A model generated the notes under the pieces. The model ran no database searches. It was not told the origin of the DNA and saw nothing but the letters and a program-made list of their open reading frames with translations. A stretch of 64,000 nucleotides of DNA from Megalopta genalis (taxonomy: Eukaryota; Arthropoda; Insecta; Hymenoptera; Halictidae): positions 236,001 to 300,000 of the forward strand of contig NC_135030.1 in assembly GCF_051020955.1 (NCBI RefSeq), written 5' to 3'. A program made the translations under genes and the position numbers. Below are positions 11,645-22,121 of the stretch, piece after piece. Position 1 is the stretch's first letter. Each line of letters starts with the position of its first letter.

Positions 11645-11832
11645 TACAGTGAATTCTCCTTAATTAATACTCAGATTATACACAAAAATGGATGATTTAG
11701 GATAAGATTATTCCAGCTTCGAGGCCCGTTTTTATAGTTGTTGACAATCGGTAGCTATAAAAATCGTTTCTTCTCTTTCCAAATTGTTCATTTCTGTGCA
11801 CAATCCGAGCGTCGATTAGGGAGAATTTACCG
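11645..11832. mobile_element. Family Q foldback element, most complete copy
   Basis: About 188 bp. The left end ACAGTGAATTCTCCTTAATT and the right end ATTAGGGAGAATTTACCG are inverse. Between them are AAAATGGATGATTTAGG, a centre with TTTTTATAGTTGTTGACAAT, and the inverse CCAAATTGTTCATTT and CAATCCGAGCG. No coding sequence. This copy serves as the reference for the partial copies and for the half incorporated in the mariner arrays. Confidence 0.8.
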
Positions 11833-11911
11833 AATTAGTTGTTCTCTTCATTTTTAGTAGAAATCGAAGGTCACAAAACAGCCGCCGATTTGCAAGACTT
11901 GGTAAAAGTGG

Positions 11912-12013
11912 TATAAAAACGAGCAGCAAGGCTCGAATAATCGAATCTTCTCTTCCCAAATTGTCCATTGTTGTTCACAAACTGAGGGACAATTTGAGAG
12001 AGAATTTACTGTA
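11912..12013. mobile_element. Family Q right half
   Basis: Carries CAGCAAGGCTCGAATAATCG, TCTTCCCAAATTGTCCATTG and the end GAGAGAATTTACTGTA. The left half is absent. It lies 80 bp from the complete copy in the same orientation. Confidence 0.75.
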
Positions 12014-12070
12014 TTCCTTAATAAGGAAATACAGACATATTCATTGAATACAAGATAGAGAACGATAATA

Positions 12071-12165
12071 GTACAACAACTTATAATAGTATAAGTAGTA
12101 TAAAAAGTACAACAACTTATAATAGTATAAGTAGTATAAAAAGTACGACAACTTATAATAGTATT
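12071..12165. repeat. 36-bp tandem repeat, about 2.6 copies
   Basis: Units start at CAACTTATAATAG at 12077, 12113 and 12149, exactly 36 bp apart. Confidence 0.9.
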
Positions 12166-12466
12166 AACTGTTCTACATTTTCTGAAAAGACATCGCAAAA
12201 ACCGCTTCATATTCAGCGATTTCCACCGAGCTCAATTAATGCTTTGACCGCCGTGCCAACAATCTCAAATGAAATCTCAAATTAATTCAAAAAATTAATC
12301 TATTTAATTCAACCAAGTGAAAATCGACAAGTTAATTTTTACAACGTCAGAAGTACAGTTACAACATTCTCAATTAGTTTTGCATAACCGAATCAAATTA
12401 GACAGACGTAATAAATTGCAGTGACAATTAATTTCCAAAACTGAGCAAATAATTCCGTCATCCATA
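12166..12466. other. Spacer, no gene seen
   Basis: AT-rich single-copy DNA. Confidence 0.5.
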
Positions 12467-12468
12467 TA

Positions 12469-12607
12469 TGAGCCGTTTAGTTTGAAAGTGGCATAAGTCA
12501 CTTTTTCAAAAAAATCGAGTTAACGGTAGCACTAATTACAATTGAACGGTATCTTTTCATTTAGCAAAAAAAAAGTGACTTATGCCACTTTCAAAATAAA
12601 CGGCTCA
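12469..12607. mobile_element. Family S miniature element, TA-flanked
   Basis: About 139 bp with inverse ends TGAGCCGTTTAGTTTGAAAG and its partner, extending about 38 bp into GGCATAAGTCACTTTTT. TA lies on each side (12467-12468 and 12608-12609). No coding sequence. One end of a second copy is at 43735-43780. Confidence 0.8.
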
Positions 12608-12609
12608 TA

Positions 12610-13492
12610 CGTATACATCAAAGTGTTGCCTGGCATATCGGACGATGGTGCGATCACTGGAAAGCCCGCGAACAGTCGGCAAAAAGTCCCGAAACGCGAA
12701 ACCGGCTGGAGCTGTCGAAGGGACAAAAAGACGAAGGGAACTAAACGAGAACAAAAGAAACGACGCGGCGAATGGTAGCTTTGTGTATATAAAGCGGTAA
12801 AGATCATAGACCGCGTCTCTGAAACGCGCGTCTTCGAGAGAAGTAAGAAATACAAACCTAAAAGGAAGGAAACGGATGGCGAAGAGAGGAAGTACGGTGG
12901 CAGGGAGAGGGGGAGGGGGTGCAAGGAAGAAAGAATTCAGTGGTACGGATACGTATTGTCAAGAGAATTTATTTTTCGTAAAATTCGCAGCACGAACGTC
13001 TTTGATGGCAAACGGAGTGATTCTCGGCCGACCCGCGCCTTTCCTTCTATCCCTACAATCCCTCGGTTCTCTTCGTTCCCCGATCCTCTAATCTCTCTTC
13101 TCCCTTTACTCCTATCCACGGTGTCATCCTGTACTAAGCCCTCTGTAATACCCTCCACCTCGGAAACAGTTACGGGGGCCAGTATTCGTTCCGGTAATTC
13201 CGATCGCTACGATGCTTTCATTAATGCAACTCGACGTACACCATCCTTGATAACTGTTCCAACGTTTATAACTGCTTCGGAAAATCTCGTATCGCGACAG
13301 TTCGGCGGGAATCTCGAACACCGGTCCATGTTATATTTTTCTTGAAATTTTTCATTGCCAGCGTAATAGAATCGTGTTGGTTCAACTAATTCAGGAATCG
13401 CTGGTTTCAAGTAACGATGCATAATTGTCCGACTTTGATCTACGAACGAAAGCAATCTGGTTAATTACACGCTGTATGAAAAATGTTTCCCT
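12610..13492. other. Single-copy DNA, no gene seen
   Basis: GC-moderate DNA, purine-rich around 12840-12940. Open frames of 65-129 codons at 12956-13345 overlap on opposite strands and are not recognisable. Confidence 0.5.
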
Positions 13493-13654
13493 CAGAAATT
13501 AAGTGATTTCGAGGGGACTCTGTAGCCCCCACCCCTCCCCCGGAATGACATTATTCACTTTTCTGTAACCGGGCGACTTTGTTTCTTCAAACGGAATCAT
13601 GTAATTTCGAATACACTTATCGGCTCAGTTCAACGTTCCGAACATAACAATATT

Positions 13655-14018
13655 TTAGCACTGAAGGGAAGGTAAGCGAATCGGAGAGCGTGTTTAAGGT
13701 TACTGTTAATGCAGTTTATTGAATTGCTATCGATGAGCGCGGGCGCGACTAGCGTGGTGTCGTAGGACTAGCAACTTAGGACAGACTGAGCTTTTTGAGT
13801 TGCGCGTTTGTCTCTTTTATAGTGGAAGAGAAGAAAGGAATAGATGGGCTTTCGTAGGAAAGGAGAAAGTTGGGAAAGTCCCGTGCGGGTCGAGGTGTCC
13901 AGATGTGAGGAGAATTGTTTGATTAGGGGTGCGTGATTTTTAGGGAATTTTGAGGATTAGGAACGGTACTTGTTTTATTGCTAGCGGCCGCGCTCAGGTA
14001 AAGGGATGCGACGCCACA
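13655..14018 (-). mobile_element. Solo LTR inserted in the tandem array
   Basis: This 364-bp block is absent from array copies 2 and 3 and is flanked by a 5-bp duplication ATATT (13650-13654 and 14019-14023). On the minus strand it starts TGTGGCGTCGCATCC, then has ACTATAAAAGAG as a TATA box (about 13820), CTCAGTCTGTCC as a possible initiator, and CAATTCAATAAACTG as a polyadenylation signal near its end. That order and the 5-bp target duplication fit one long terminal repeat left after LTR-LTR recombination of a retrotransposon. The 3' terminus does not show canonical CA, so the exact edge is uncertain by a few bases. No internal retroelement sequence is present. Confidence 0.72.
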
Positions 14019-14458
14019 ATATTATGTACTTGATTTATCAAAAGTTATTAGTTTACGAGATATTCGGATGGAAATATCTGCTAGAAATTAAGTTGATCGA
14101 TGATCAGAAATTAAGTGATTTCGAGGGGACTCTGTAGCCCCCACCCCTCCCCCGGAATGACATTATTCACTTTTCTGTAACCGGGCGACTTTGTTTCTTC
14201 AAACGGAATCATATAATTTCGAACACACTTATCGGCTCAGTTCATCGTTCCGAACAAAACAATATTATGTACCTTATTTGTCAAAAGTTATTAGTTTACG
14301 AGATATTCGGATGGAAATATCTGCTAGAAATTAAGTTGATCGATGATCAGAAATTAAGTGATTTCGAGGGGATTCTGTAGCCCCCACCTCTCCCCCGGAA
14401 TGACATTATTCACTTTTCTGTAACTGGGCGACTTTGTTTCTTCAAACGGAATCATGTA

Positions 14459-14550
14459 TTAGGTGGACCGGAAAGTTATGTCGTTTGTTTACATCAAAAT
14501 TCAAACAGACAAACATGCGCAGAAACGACATTACTTTCCGGTCCCCCTAA
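14459..14550. mobile_element. 92-bp mini-mariner
   Basis: Ends TTAGGTGGACCGGAAAGTTA and the inverse of TTAGGGGGACCGGAAAGTAA, about 28 bp each, make up most of the element. It is flanked by TA (14457-14458 and 14551-14552). The empty site is visible in the other array copies, which read straight through ATCATGTAATTTCGAA, so the TA duplication is confirmed. It encodes nothing and would need a mariner transposase in trans. Confidence 0.88.
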
Positions 14551-14720
14551 TAATTTCGAACACACTTATCGGTTCAGTTCATCGTTCCGAACAGAACAAT
14601 ATTATGAACTTTCTTTGTCAAAAGAGACATTTATTTATTATATTTCCTATTCCTATTTATATCCTTATATTTATTTATTTGTCTACGAGATATTCGGATA
14701 CATATATCTGCAAGATGCTG

Positions 14721-15369
14721 GATAAAATGAACACCCTGTGTACACATAACGTCCTCGGCATAGATATAAATGACGGTCTAAAAGTCGACGTGGGTTTACG
14801 GATTGATATAAAATAGTTTTCTTGTTGCATGGAACAACGAATAACAGACCGTACGGGATAGCATCGGTAGGAGTAACGCGAGATTTTCATCGCGCGGTGG
14901 ATTATACGAACTATTCTGTTACAATGAATTGTATCCGATCGAGGAAAAGATTAATCTTGGAGGATGAATACTCCAGAGATTCCGCCCGTACCGGCTACGG
15001 ACGGTTGTTTGCAGGGAAATAAAGAAGTTCGGGCATGTTTTATGAAGCGTTTGACCTAATAAATCAATCATAATATGGATAGCAGCGAGAAGATATTCGC
15101 ATCGAGGGGTCCGCGAGCACGGTATTAAATGTTTTCGAGTCGTATACGTTGAGATCGAGGACTTAAAACCGGTACGATTTTCATACCCGTTATTGCACTT
15201 ATAAGACGGTATCGAAATCGATGTAATACCGGAATCGTTGCAATATCGAAATGTATAAATACCGAAATCATTGCAATAGCGAAATGTATGAAGATCGAAA
15301 CCGAGATACGAGCGAAACCGAAATAAGTATCGATTTTCATTGGTAGCATGGGGCAAATATTAATAAGGT
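14721..15369. other. Single-copy DNA, no gene seen
   Basis: Contains a local imperfect repetition of CAATAGCGAAATG/CAATATCGAAATG around 15235-15300. Open frames up to 145 codons are low-complexity translations of this stretch and are unrecognised. Confidence 0.5.
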
Positions 15370-15537
15370 AAAAGAGTATTCGAACTGGTTACTGTATGGT
15401 GACCAATTACTGTGCCTTCTGTTTGTTTTCGGGCATAACTAGCTTCATGTTACGAATAAACGAAATAAAAGAACAGAAACATTTAATTACCAAAAACACA
15501 ACAATTGGTCTCCCACATTACAGGTTTCACTATTCTA
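15370..15537. mobile_element. Family G element, degraded copy
   Basis: Left arm has GGTTACTGTATGGTGACCAA and TTGTTTTCGGGCATAA; the right arm is the inverse, ending near ATTCTAG. It matches the full element at 45028-45268 but is shorter and its outermost ends have decayed. Confidence 0.7.
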
Positions 15538-15613
15538 GATTTTTTTGTTAGGCCTTATTAATTCTAAACATGAAAACGTTGTTATATCATTCTGCTATAA
15601 AGATATCAATATA

Positions 15614-15945
15614 CAGGATGTCTCGAAATTGTCTTGCAATCTGGAAACGGGAGGTTCCTGAGGTCATTTGAAGCAACTTTTTCCTTTGCGAAAATTTTCT
15701 CCGAGGCTTCGTTTACGAGTTATTAACGAAAAACACTGGCCAATGAGAGGCGTGCTCGGCTGGCGCGCGGCGGCCCAGCCAACGAGTGCGCGGAGCCCAG
15801 TTCCGCTCATTGGCTCGGTCGCCTCGCGCCAGCCGAGCTCGCCTCTCATTGGTCACTGTTTTTCGTTGATAACTCGTTAACGGTGCCTCGGAGAACATTT
15901 TTGTAAAGGAAAAAGTTACTTCAAATAACCCGAGGAATCCCCCAC
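15614..15945. mobile_element. Family P palindromic element, copy 2 (right end lost)
   Basis: Starts TA then CAGGATGTCTCGAAATTG and keeps the GC-rich CCAAT/ATTGG centre. The terminal CGGATTGCGAGACATTTTTG part of the right arm is missing. Confidence 0.8.
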
Positions 15946-15949
15946 CCCC

Positions 15950-16075
15950 TGAGTGGTCACTATTTTTCGTTAATAACTCGTAAACAAAACCGCGGATTGC
16001 ATTTACGATAAGGAAACAGTTACTTCAAATGGCCTCATTTCCTGATTTTGAGTAACTTCTGGGACATCTTGTACT
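15950..16075. mobile_element. Right half of a Family P subfamily
   Basis: Begins GTGGTCACTATTTTTCGTTA and ends TCTGGGACATCTTGTA. It matches 22735-22882 better than the other copies, sharing GTAAACAAA, GCGGATTGCAT-type sequence. It abuts copy 2, as happens next to copy 3. Confidence 0.65.
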
Positions 16076-16854
16076 TTGATACAAGTTATCAGTTAAGATA
16101 TCAACACAGTTTTTCTTTTTGTCACTGTTGAGGAGAGATCTCGGAATAGTAGGTAATTCCAATAATAGATAGCCTTCTGCCCTCTCAATCTTAGAAATAA
16201 TGACGAATAAATCGAACGAGGAAAGGAATCGAGGGAAATGAAAACTGTTCTATCCTTTTTATTCTATCCATCATCCATTTTGGTATCATTCGACAATACA
16301 GATTTTACGACTCCGATGAAACGCGCCGTATCGAGTCAGCTTTATTCGGCATATACGTGGAATCAGGTGCGAGTAACTAGAAATTGTTATCATCGATCGA
16401 ACGATAATGGTTACGATCTGCGATCGTAAAACAGCGTAAACAGCGTCGAACGGCCCAGGACCCACTTGTTTTTGAGCAGAATCGCCAGGTTATGAATTTC
16501 CGTGTTCCCTCACTGTTGATCCGAATTCCGCGTTCGAGCTAGAGACAGTTAATTTTCACTTCGCAGAGTGCAAACAGTTCTCCGATTGTTTCTCTAACTG
16601 TTCCATTCGGGCTGAGCAACCTAGCGTGATTGTTTAAAAAATTTTTATTGTTAGGGGGGGGGGGGTGAATGAAATTACCGTTTCTTGGATCAATACAATG
16701 ACCTTCTAACAAGCAGCTTTCTATTGTGTGTCGGCCTTTGTCAGCCGCTGTTTTACGGAGTTTCAAAGATCACTCACGGTTCTTTGAACACGAATCCATT
16801 GGCTCAATAATGAACAATGGGGCCAACGATGAACAAAAGTTTGATGATTCGTGT
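16076..16854. other. Single-copy DNA with a G13 run
   Basis: No gene supported. A homopolymer of about 13 G sits at 16653-16666. Confidence 0.5.
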
Positions 16855-17310
16855 TACGATAATAATAGTATAAATAATAATAGTATATATAATAGTATAA
16901 TAATAATAGTATAAATAAATAATAACGATAATAATAACAGTATATATAATAGTATAAATAAATAATAACGATAATAATAATAGCATATATACTAGTATAA
17001 TAATAGTATAATAATAATAGTATAAATAAATAATAACGATAATAATAATAGTATATATAATAGTATAATAATAATAGTGTAAATAAATAATAGCGATAAT
17101 AATAATAGCATATATACTAGTATAATAATAATAGTATATATAATAGTATAATAATAATAGTATAAATAAATAATAACGATAATAATAACAGTATAATAAT
17201 AGTATAAATAAATAATAACGATAATAATAATAGCATATATACTAGTATAATAATAATAATATAAATAATAATAATAATAGTATAAATAAAAAATAATAAT
17301 AGCGCTATCT
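16855..17310. repeat. Compound AT microsatellite (AATAGTATA types)
   Basis: About 450 bp of AATAATAGTATA, AATAACGATAAT and ATATACTAGTAT blocks reused in shuffled order, indicating a higher-order array of about 60-bp segments. Long tyrosine/isoleucine-only open frames on the minus strand are composition artefacts. Confidence 0.9.
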
Positions 17311-18430
17311 GAAAAAATGACTTTCCAAGGCAAATATTTCAAAATTTCACGATCGACGAGAGTCGCTACGCATCGCTCCGATTCAGCTAAAATTCTGCAC
17401 ACATTCTTTCCTCGTCGAGTGAAAGAATACGGGGGAAGGAGTAGCTATACTTTGAGATCAATTCTCCTCTAAAAAATCCCAGAATAATATACTCTACACC
17501 TCGTACACCAGGGACGTGTGAGAATGAACCCGTTGCAAGCGTTCCACGCAGAAAGAAAATAGAAGAGCAATCTCACAGCTGGTTGGTAATTTCCGATCCT
17601 GAGTCGATGTCCACGTGACCAAGGTTCAATAGCATCGCGAACCACGGGGATTGGTTGCAAATTACAATTTCGAACGATTCTTATCAGGATGCGGCGCGGC
17701 GCGGCGCGGCGACGACGGTTGCGTAACGTCGAATCATTCTTTGATATTATACCCGGACCGTTGGGGCGGGGGGTGAAGCCCTTCGATGGGCGGTAGTTCC
17801 ATTAGCGTTGCAGCCGGACGGATTGCCCGGGATTCTAATCTGACCGCAGGGCATGCCTTCTAATATAGATAGGCTTGATTAATTCCGCGGCAACGCAGTA
17901 ATGCGTGTGATCCGCGCGCGGTCGTGATCCGGACGATTACGTGGTGTATAACGTTGTCACACTGGCAACCCGAGTCCCGACCTAAAACCCCTTTGCAGTC
18001 CGCACGTTTGCTAACGCGGAAAGGAATATGCTGGGGCCCGGCTGTGCCTGGCTATGCAGATGGGGAATCGCCGGATCCCTTCCAACCAGACGGTTATCCA
18101 CTCAGGATTGCAAAAATCAGAACGAAAACGGCCCGGATCTCGCCGTCGCCACTCGATCGTCCTCGAGTGCCGCTTCTGCGGTACTCGCGAACAGGCGCTG
18201 ATTGAAGGGCTACCCCAGCGGTAAACATGCTCGATGACTCCGAGGGATGAATCGGCCGGGTACTCCACCGCGATCCTTTCGTTGGTATCATTGATCGATG
18301 TGTGTGGACACTGTCCGATGAATCCGATTGATTCCATTCGTTTCTGTCTCTGAAGTCTTCCAAGTAATTTCCCGGCGACTCATTCTGGACACGTCTGGAC
18401 CGAATTGTCCGCTCAATGTGCTGTATTTTT
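17311..18430. other. GC-rich single-copy island, no gene seen
   Basis: Holds a (GCGGC)4 run at 17691-17710 and GC-rich sequence to 18400. Overlapping open frames of about 90-108 codons on both strands are not recognisable. It could hold regulatory DNA, but nothing in the sequence alone shows that. Confidence 0.5.
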
Positions 18431-18960
18431 TGTTCGAATAATATATAATAATAATATATTATATTAATAATAATAATAGTATCAAATATATTATATATTA
18501 TATATATTATATATTTGATACTATTATTATTATTATTTGATTATTATATATATATATATATATATATGAATAATATATATAATATATATTAATATATAAT
18601 AATATATAATAATAATAATAATATATAATAAAATAAGAACATCTTTGCAACCTCAATAATCGCGATTGAAACAAAATCCGAAATCCGTCATTTTTCCGTG
18701 ATGATCGTATATTATTATTATTATTATCTGATTATTATATATATGATTAATATATAATAATATATATTAATATATAATAATAAAATAAGAACATCTTTGC
18801 AACCTCAATAATCGCGATTGAAACAAAATCCGAAATCCGTCATTTTTCCATGATGATCGTATATTATTATTATTATTATCTGATTATTATATACATGATT
18901 AATATATAACAATATATATTAATATATAATAATATATAATAATAAAATAAGAACATCTAA
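18431..18960. repeat. AT-rich hairpin and ~155-bp tandem repeat
   Basis: 18431-18620 is palindromic ATTAT/TATTA sequence. From about 18630, the block AAGAACATCTTTGCAACCTC...CGAAATCCGTCATTTTTCC plus an AT microsatellite occurs twice (starts about 18634 and 18786), with a truncated third start near 18946. Spacing of 152 and 160 bp differs only in the microsatellite part. Confidence 0.85.
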
Positions 18961-18987
18961 GTAGGAATCTCGAACTAAGGTCTATAG

Positions 18988-19303
18988 CAGGGGTGTCAAA
19001 CTCAAAACCTATAACTTGGGCCAAATAAACAATGCTCAACTTTAGGTGGGCCGCAAACAAAAGAAATCAATGTTCATAAAAACAAGTATTTTTATTTTGA
19101 CTAGTACATTGTAATAAACGCATATATAAAGTTAAATTATTGTTTACGTCCTGATACTTGACATCTCTTCTCTGATACTATCTCTCCTATTTCGGGAGAA
19201 ATTTTATTGGCCGAGACTATTTCTATTTGATTTTTACTTTGCGTCGGATATATTGACTGGGCCGCAAAAATGTTCATCTCGGCCCGCGAGTTTGACACCC
19301 CTG
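18988..19303. mobile_element. hAT-type miniature element, 316 bp
   Basis: Inverse ends CAGGGGTGTCAAACTC and GAGTTTGACACCCCTG are 16 bp and perfect. The 8-bp flanks GTCTATAG (18980-18987) and GTCTACAG (19304-19311) differ at one base, matching the 8-bp target duplication of hAT transposons. Subterminal GGGCCGCA repeats occur on both sides. This end sequence is known from hAT non-autonomous elements of many animals (established knowledge). No transposase. Confidence 0.88.
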
Positions 19304-19311
19304 GTCTACAG

Positions 19312-20520
19312 GGTGTCCGTTTTATCTGGAAATCCAGAATATTATTATTCTGGATATTTATTATATCTATTTATTAATATTCAGAATCGGAATATTTCAG
19401 GAACAACGAGAGATACAGAAAAAATGTTTTAACAGAAATTGTTTAGTATAGAATGGGGCATAACGTGGTACGGACAGTTTTCTTCTTGGCGAAAGTATGG
19501 TGGAGATTTTAAGGTTGCGTTCAATTTTTCTAATAGGATGCTGTAATTCTGTATACACTTTATTGTAGTACATTTTAATGTGATTCGAGTGAGCTGCAAT
19601 TCAAGTCACTTCTGTCGACAGGATCGTGGAAAATTGTTGATTAATAGAGCCATCGTGTGCCGCACACGTCGGGTCGATTACACTCTGCGTGATTTCAATT
19701 TTCAAGAGAATAGATAATATCTGGCAAAAGATTTAATTTTACTTGCAAAAAGATGATTACGGCCCACGGAAGGCTTGATTTCTAAACTTTAAAATTATAC
19801 AAAAAATACAATTCTTCATAAGTTGTTCGTCTTATGACATGAGTCAATTTTGACATGACGTCAAAGCCATTGCGATACAAGTGGCTCGGATTGCTCGGTT
19901 ATCTTTATTTCGCTCTGATAGATGGCCCAACCGATATATTTCACGGTGATTGCTCTCGCATTTGTGCGCGTGACATCATCCGGAGAAAATCTCTGATTTT
20001 GGTGCAGTTCAAACGGTTCATTGTACCAAGCCTCTAAATGAATCGTGTATACGAAATGTGTTTTTTTTATGAATCTTTATGTTTTATTACCACTTGAAAT
20101 ATACATGATGAAAGATTGGAAGTTAAAATGGGTTTCACATAAAAAAAAGAGCAGATGAATGCGCGAAGCAATTCAGTTGGAAATGGAAGGTCTCGAGCTC
20201 CGGTTCTGCGCATCGATAAATTTTTTTTCTCCTCCGTTTCTCGTCCGTATTGTTTCACTTTACATTTTTGAATGTGAATGAAGTTTGTTTTCCAAACAGG
20301 ACAATATACACGGAGCGTAATTGTAACTGGCCGTCTTCCAGTCGACGTGTGTCCTACATACGAAATATTCTCGGTTTCACCTACTTCTATACGTATCATC
20401 CAATTTGTTTGAAAAAAATAGCGCGATACGTCTGTGCACATGAAATTATTCGCTTTTATTGGAAAATAAGTCCGATGTATATATGTTTTATTTTATTGTA
20501 TTTATGTATTTATTTTTTAT
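19312..20520. other. Single-copy DNA, no gene seen
   Basis: The left edge (ACAGGGTGTCCG at 19308) looks like the end of another GGGTGTCC-type element whose partner was not found. Otherwise unremarkable AT-rich DNA. Confidence 0.5.
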
Positions 20521-20834
20521 TTTATTTCTATATATGTTTTTTCAAACTTTTACTTATATATATATATAGTATAGTATAGTAATATATAGTAATATAGTAA
20601 TATATAGTGATATAGTATAGTATAGTAATATATATATTACTATACTATATCACTATATATTATTATATTACTATATATATATATTTTACACTATACTATA
20701 TATATAACTAAAAGATTGAAAAAACATATATAGAAATAAGTATAGTAATATATATATATAGTAGTATAATAATATATAGTAATATAGTAATATATATATA
20801 TAGTAGTATAATAATATATAGTGATATAGTATAG

Positions 20835-20876
<42 letters not shown>

Positions 20877-20893
20877 CTATACTATACTATACT
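20521..20893. repeat. AT-rich nested hairpins (TAGTA/TATAC)
   Basis: The segment TATATATGTTTTTTCAAACT (about 20530) is matched in inverse by a sequence at about 20700-20742, and many TAGTATAG/CTATACTA blocks pair within and around it. Ends in a 45-base TA run and inverse TACTATAC repeats. Confidence 0.85.
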
Positions 20894-22030
20894 CAGAGTT
20901 TCGTCTTTCGAGTAGAACAGAAGAAATAGCGCATAACCTGTTAATCAGGCCTCACCATGTATAGTACTCGAAAATTGCCTGAGAGGGTTTTCAATCGATA
21001 GCCTAACGAAATACGTGAGCAAAAGTCAATTTAGCTGGGCAACATAATAATCGAGACGAGAGTCATATCCGAGAGCTCCGAATAAGTTTGAGAAAGCAAT
21101 AAAAATGTAAACGCCCGATAAAACAAATTTTCAAGAGTAAAGCTAGACGGAACGTTATAATTTAAAATGGAAAAATACCGCCTCGGAACTAGTTAGGCAA
21201 CGTTTAAGCTAACTCGAACTTGGTAATACGCAAAAGGAATGCATTAACGTGGCCGGAAAGTGCACAGAGTTGCGGAGCCTTTTGTCTCGGACGGACTGCG
21301 GACTATACGGCGCGCCGAAAGCGCTCGCCTAAGCGGTCGCGCACAAGTGCGGGGAACGTTTAATTTATATTTAAAAATTGTTTGACGATATTTTTACGAG
21401 GCTCCTCTGTTCCTCGCCGGGCTATACCGGTAATTTGTAGCTGGCCGCGTGCCACGATCACGTGGCCGCAGAAAAATCTCTGTTCAAACAGGCTAGGTCC
21501 GGGCTAGACCCGGGGCCATCCGCACACAGGCCCGACGTTTCAGATATTGAGTGATTGATACACTTTTCGAGCGGGCTTACGCTTCGGTCTCGCAAGTTTT
21601 CTGAAGCCCCGCCAAGAGCCGGAACCCCGGATGTCGAATGTGCCGAGCAGAGTGTGCCGATGCCAAGCCGGAAATCACCGCCCGCCGTTTCTATAGGTCG
21701 GGAAGAACTTTGGACAGCGATCTATACCGCCGAGACCACTGCTACATTTCTATCTCTAATTGTTATCGTCGTGTATCGACCGTTTTGCATAACCGACGCA
21801 ATTCCGCCGGAATTGGAACCGATGGAAAATGGAACTTTTCTTGCCGAGAGGGAACATCTGCTACCTAGGGTTACATCGGATCCAGCCAGCGCATACTTAT
21901 ACACGGGGAATCGAATAAAGATCAGCAGACTTTTTAGTTTCGCCACGGATTTGAGCATCGTAATCGGGAATATCGGTGTCAATGTCTCTGCTGCACCGAG
22001 TTTCGGTGAATAGCAGCGGGGCAAAGGATA
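20894..22030. other. GC-moderate single-copy DNA, no gene supported
   Basis: It includes an open frame of 152 codons (21555-22013, plus strand), long for this window. It contains one hydrophobic stretch but no domain I recognise, and a 100-codon frame overlaps it on the other strand. Codon use was not computed. I do not call it a gene. Confidence 0.45.
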
Positions 22031-22121
22031 TTAACCCTTTGCACTCGAAGCCATTCTAAGTCCTTAACCTTTTGGGTACGGCTGAATTCTGCGCGAGGAT
22101 ATTTCTCTGGACGACATGATG
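22031..22121. mobile_element. Two piggyBac-like ends side by side
   Basis: TTAACCCTTTGCACTCGAAG at 22031 and TTAACCTTTTGGGTACGGCT at 22064 each start with a TTAA site followed by CC-rich termini. The second, to about 22108, matches in inverse the right end of the element at 53161-53758 (TTCTGCGCGAGG, TTTCTCTGGACG). No partner end was found for either one nearby. Confidence 0.6.

Larger units (their letters stand above)
13493..14720. repeat. 243-bp tandem array, three copies, two insertions
   Basis: Units begin CAGAAATTAAGTGATTTCGA at 13493, 14105 and 14348. Copy 2 is 243 bp; copy 1 is 612 bp, which is 243 plus a 364-bp insertion and its 5-bp duplication. Copy 3 carries a 92-bp insertion plus TA and then degrades after 14610. 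Shared blocks include TGTAGCCCCCACC, CGGAATGACATTATTCAC and TTACGAGATATTCGGAT. No protein is suggested. Confidence 0.92.

Noticed and set aside
16804..17402. 136-residue Tyr/Ile/Leu-rich membrane-like protein
   Set aside because: Translation of the compound AATAGTATA microsatellite; no non-repeat sequence supports it.
21555..22013. 152-codon open frame that might be a host gene
   Set aside because: No recognisable domain, a second frame overlaps it on the other strand, no visible splice context, and GC content makes this length plausible by chance.
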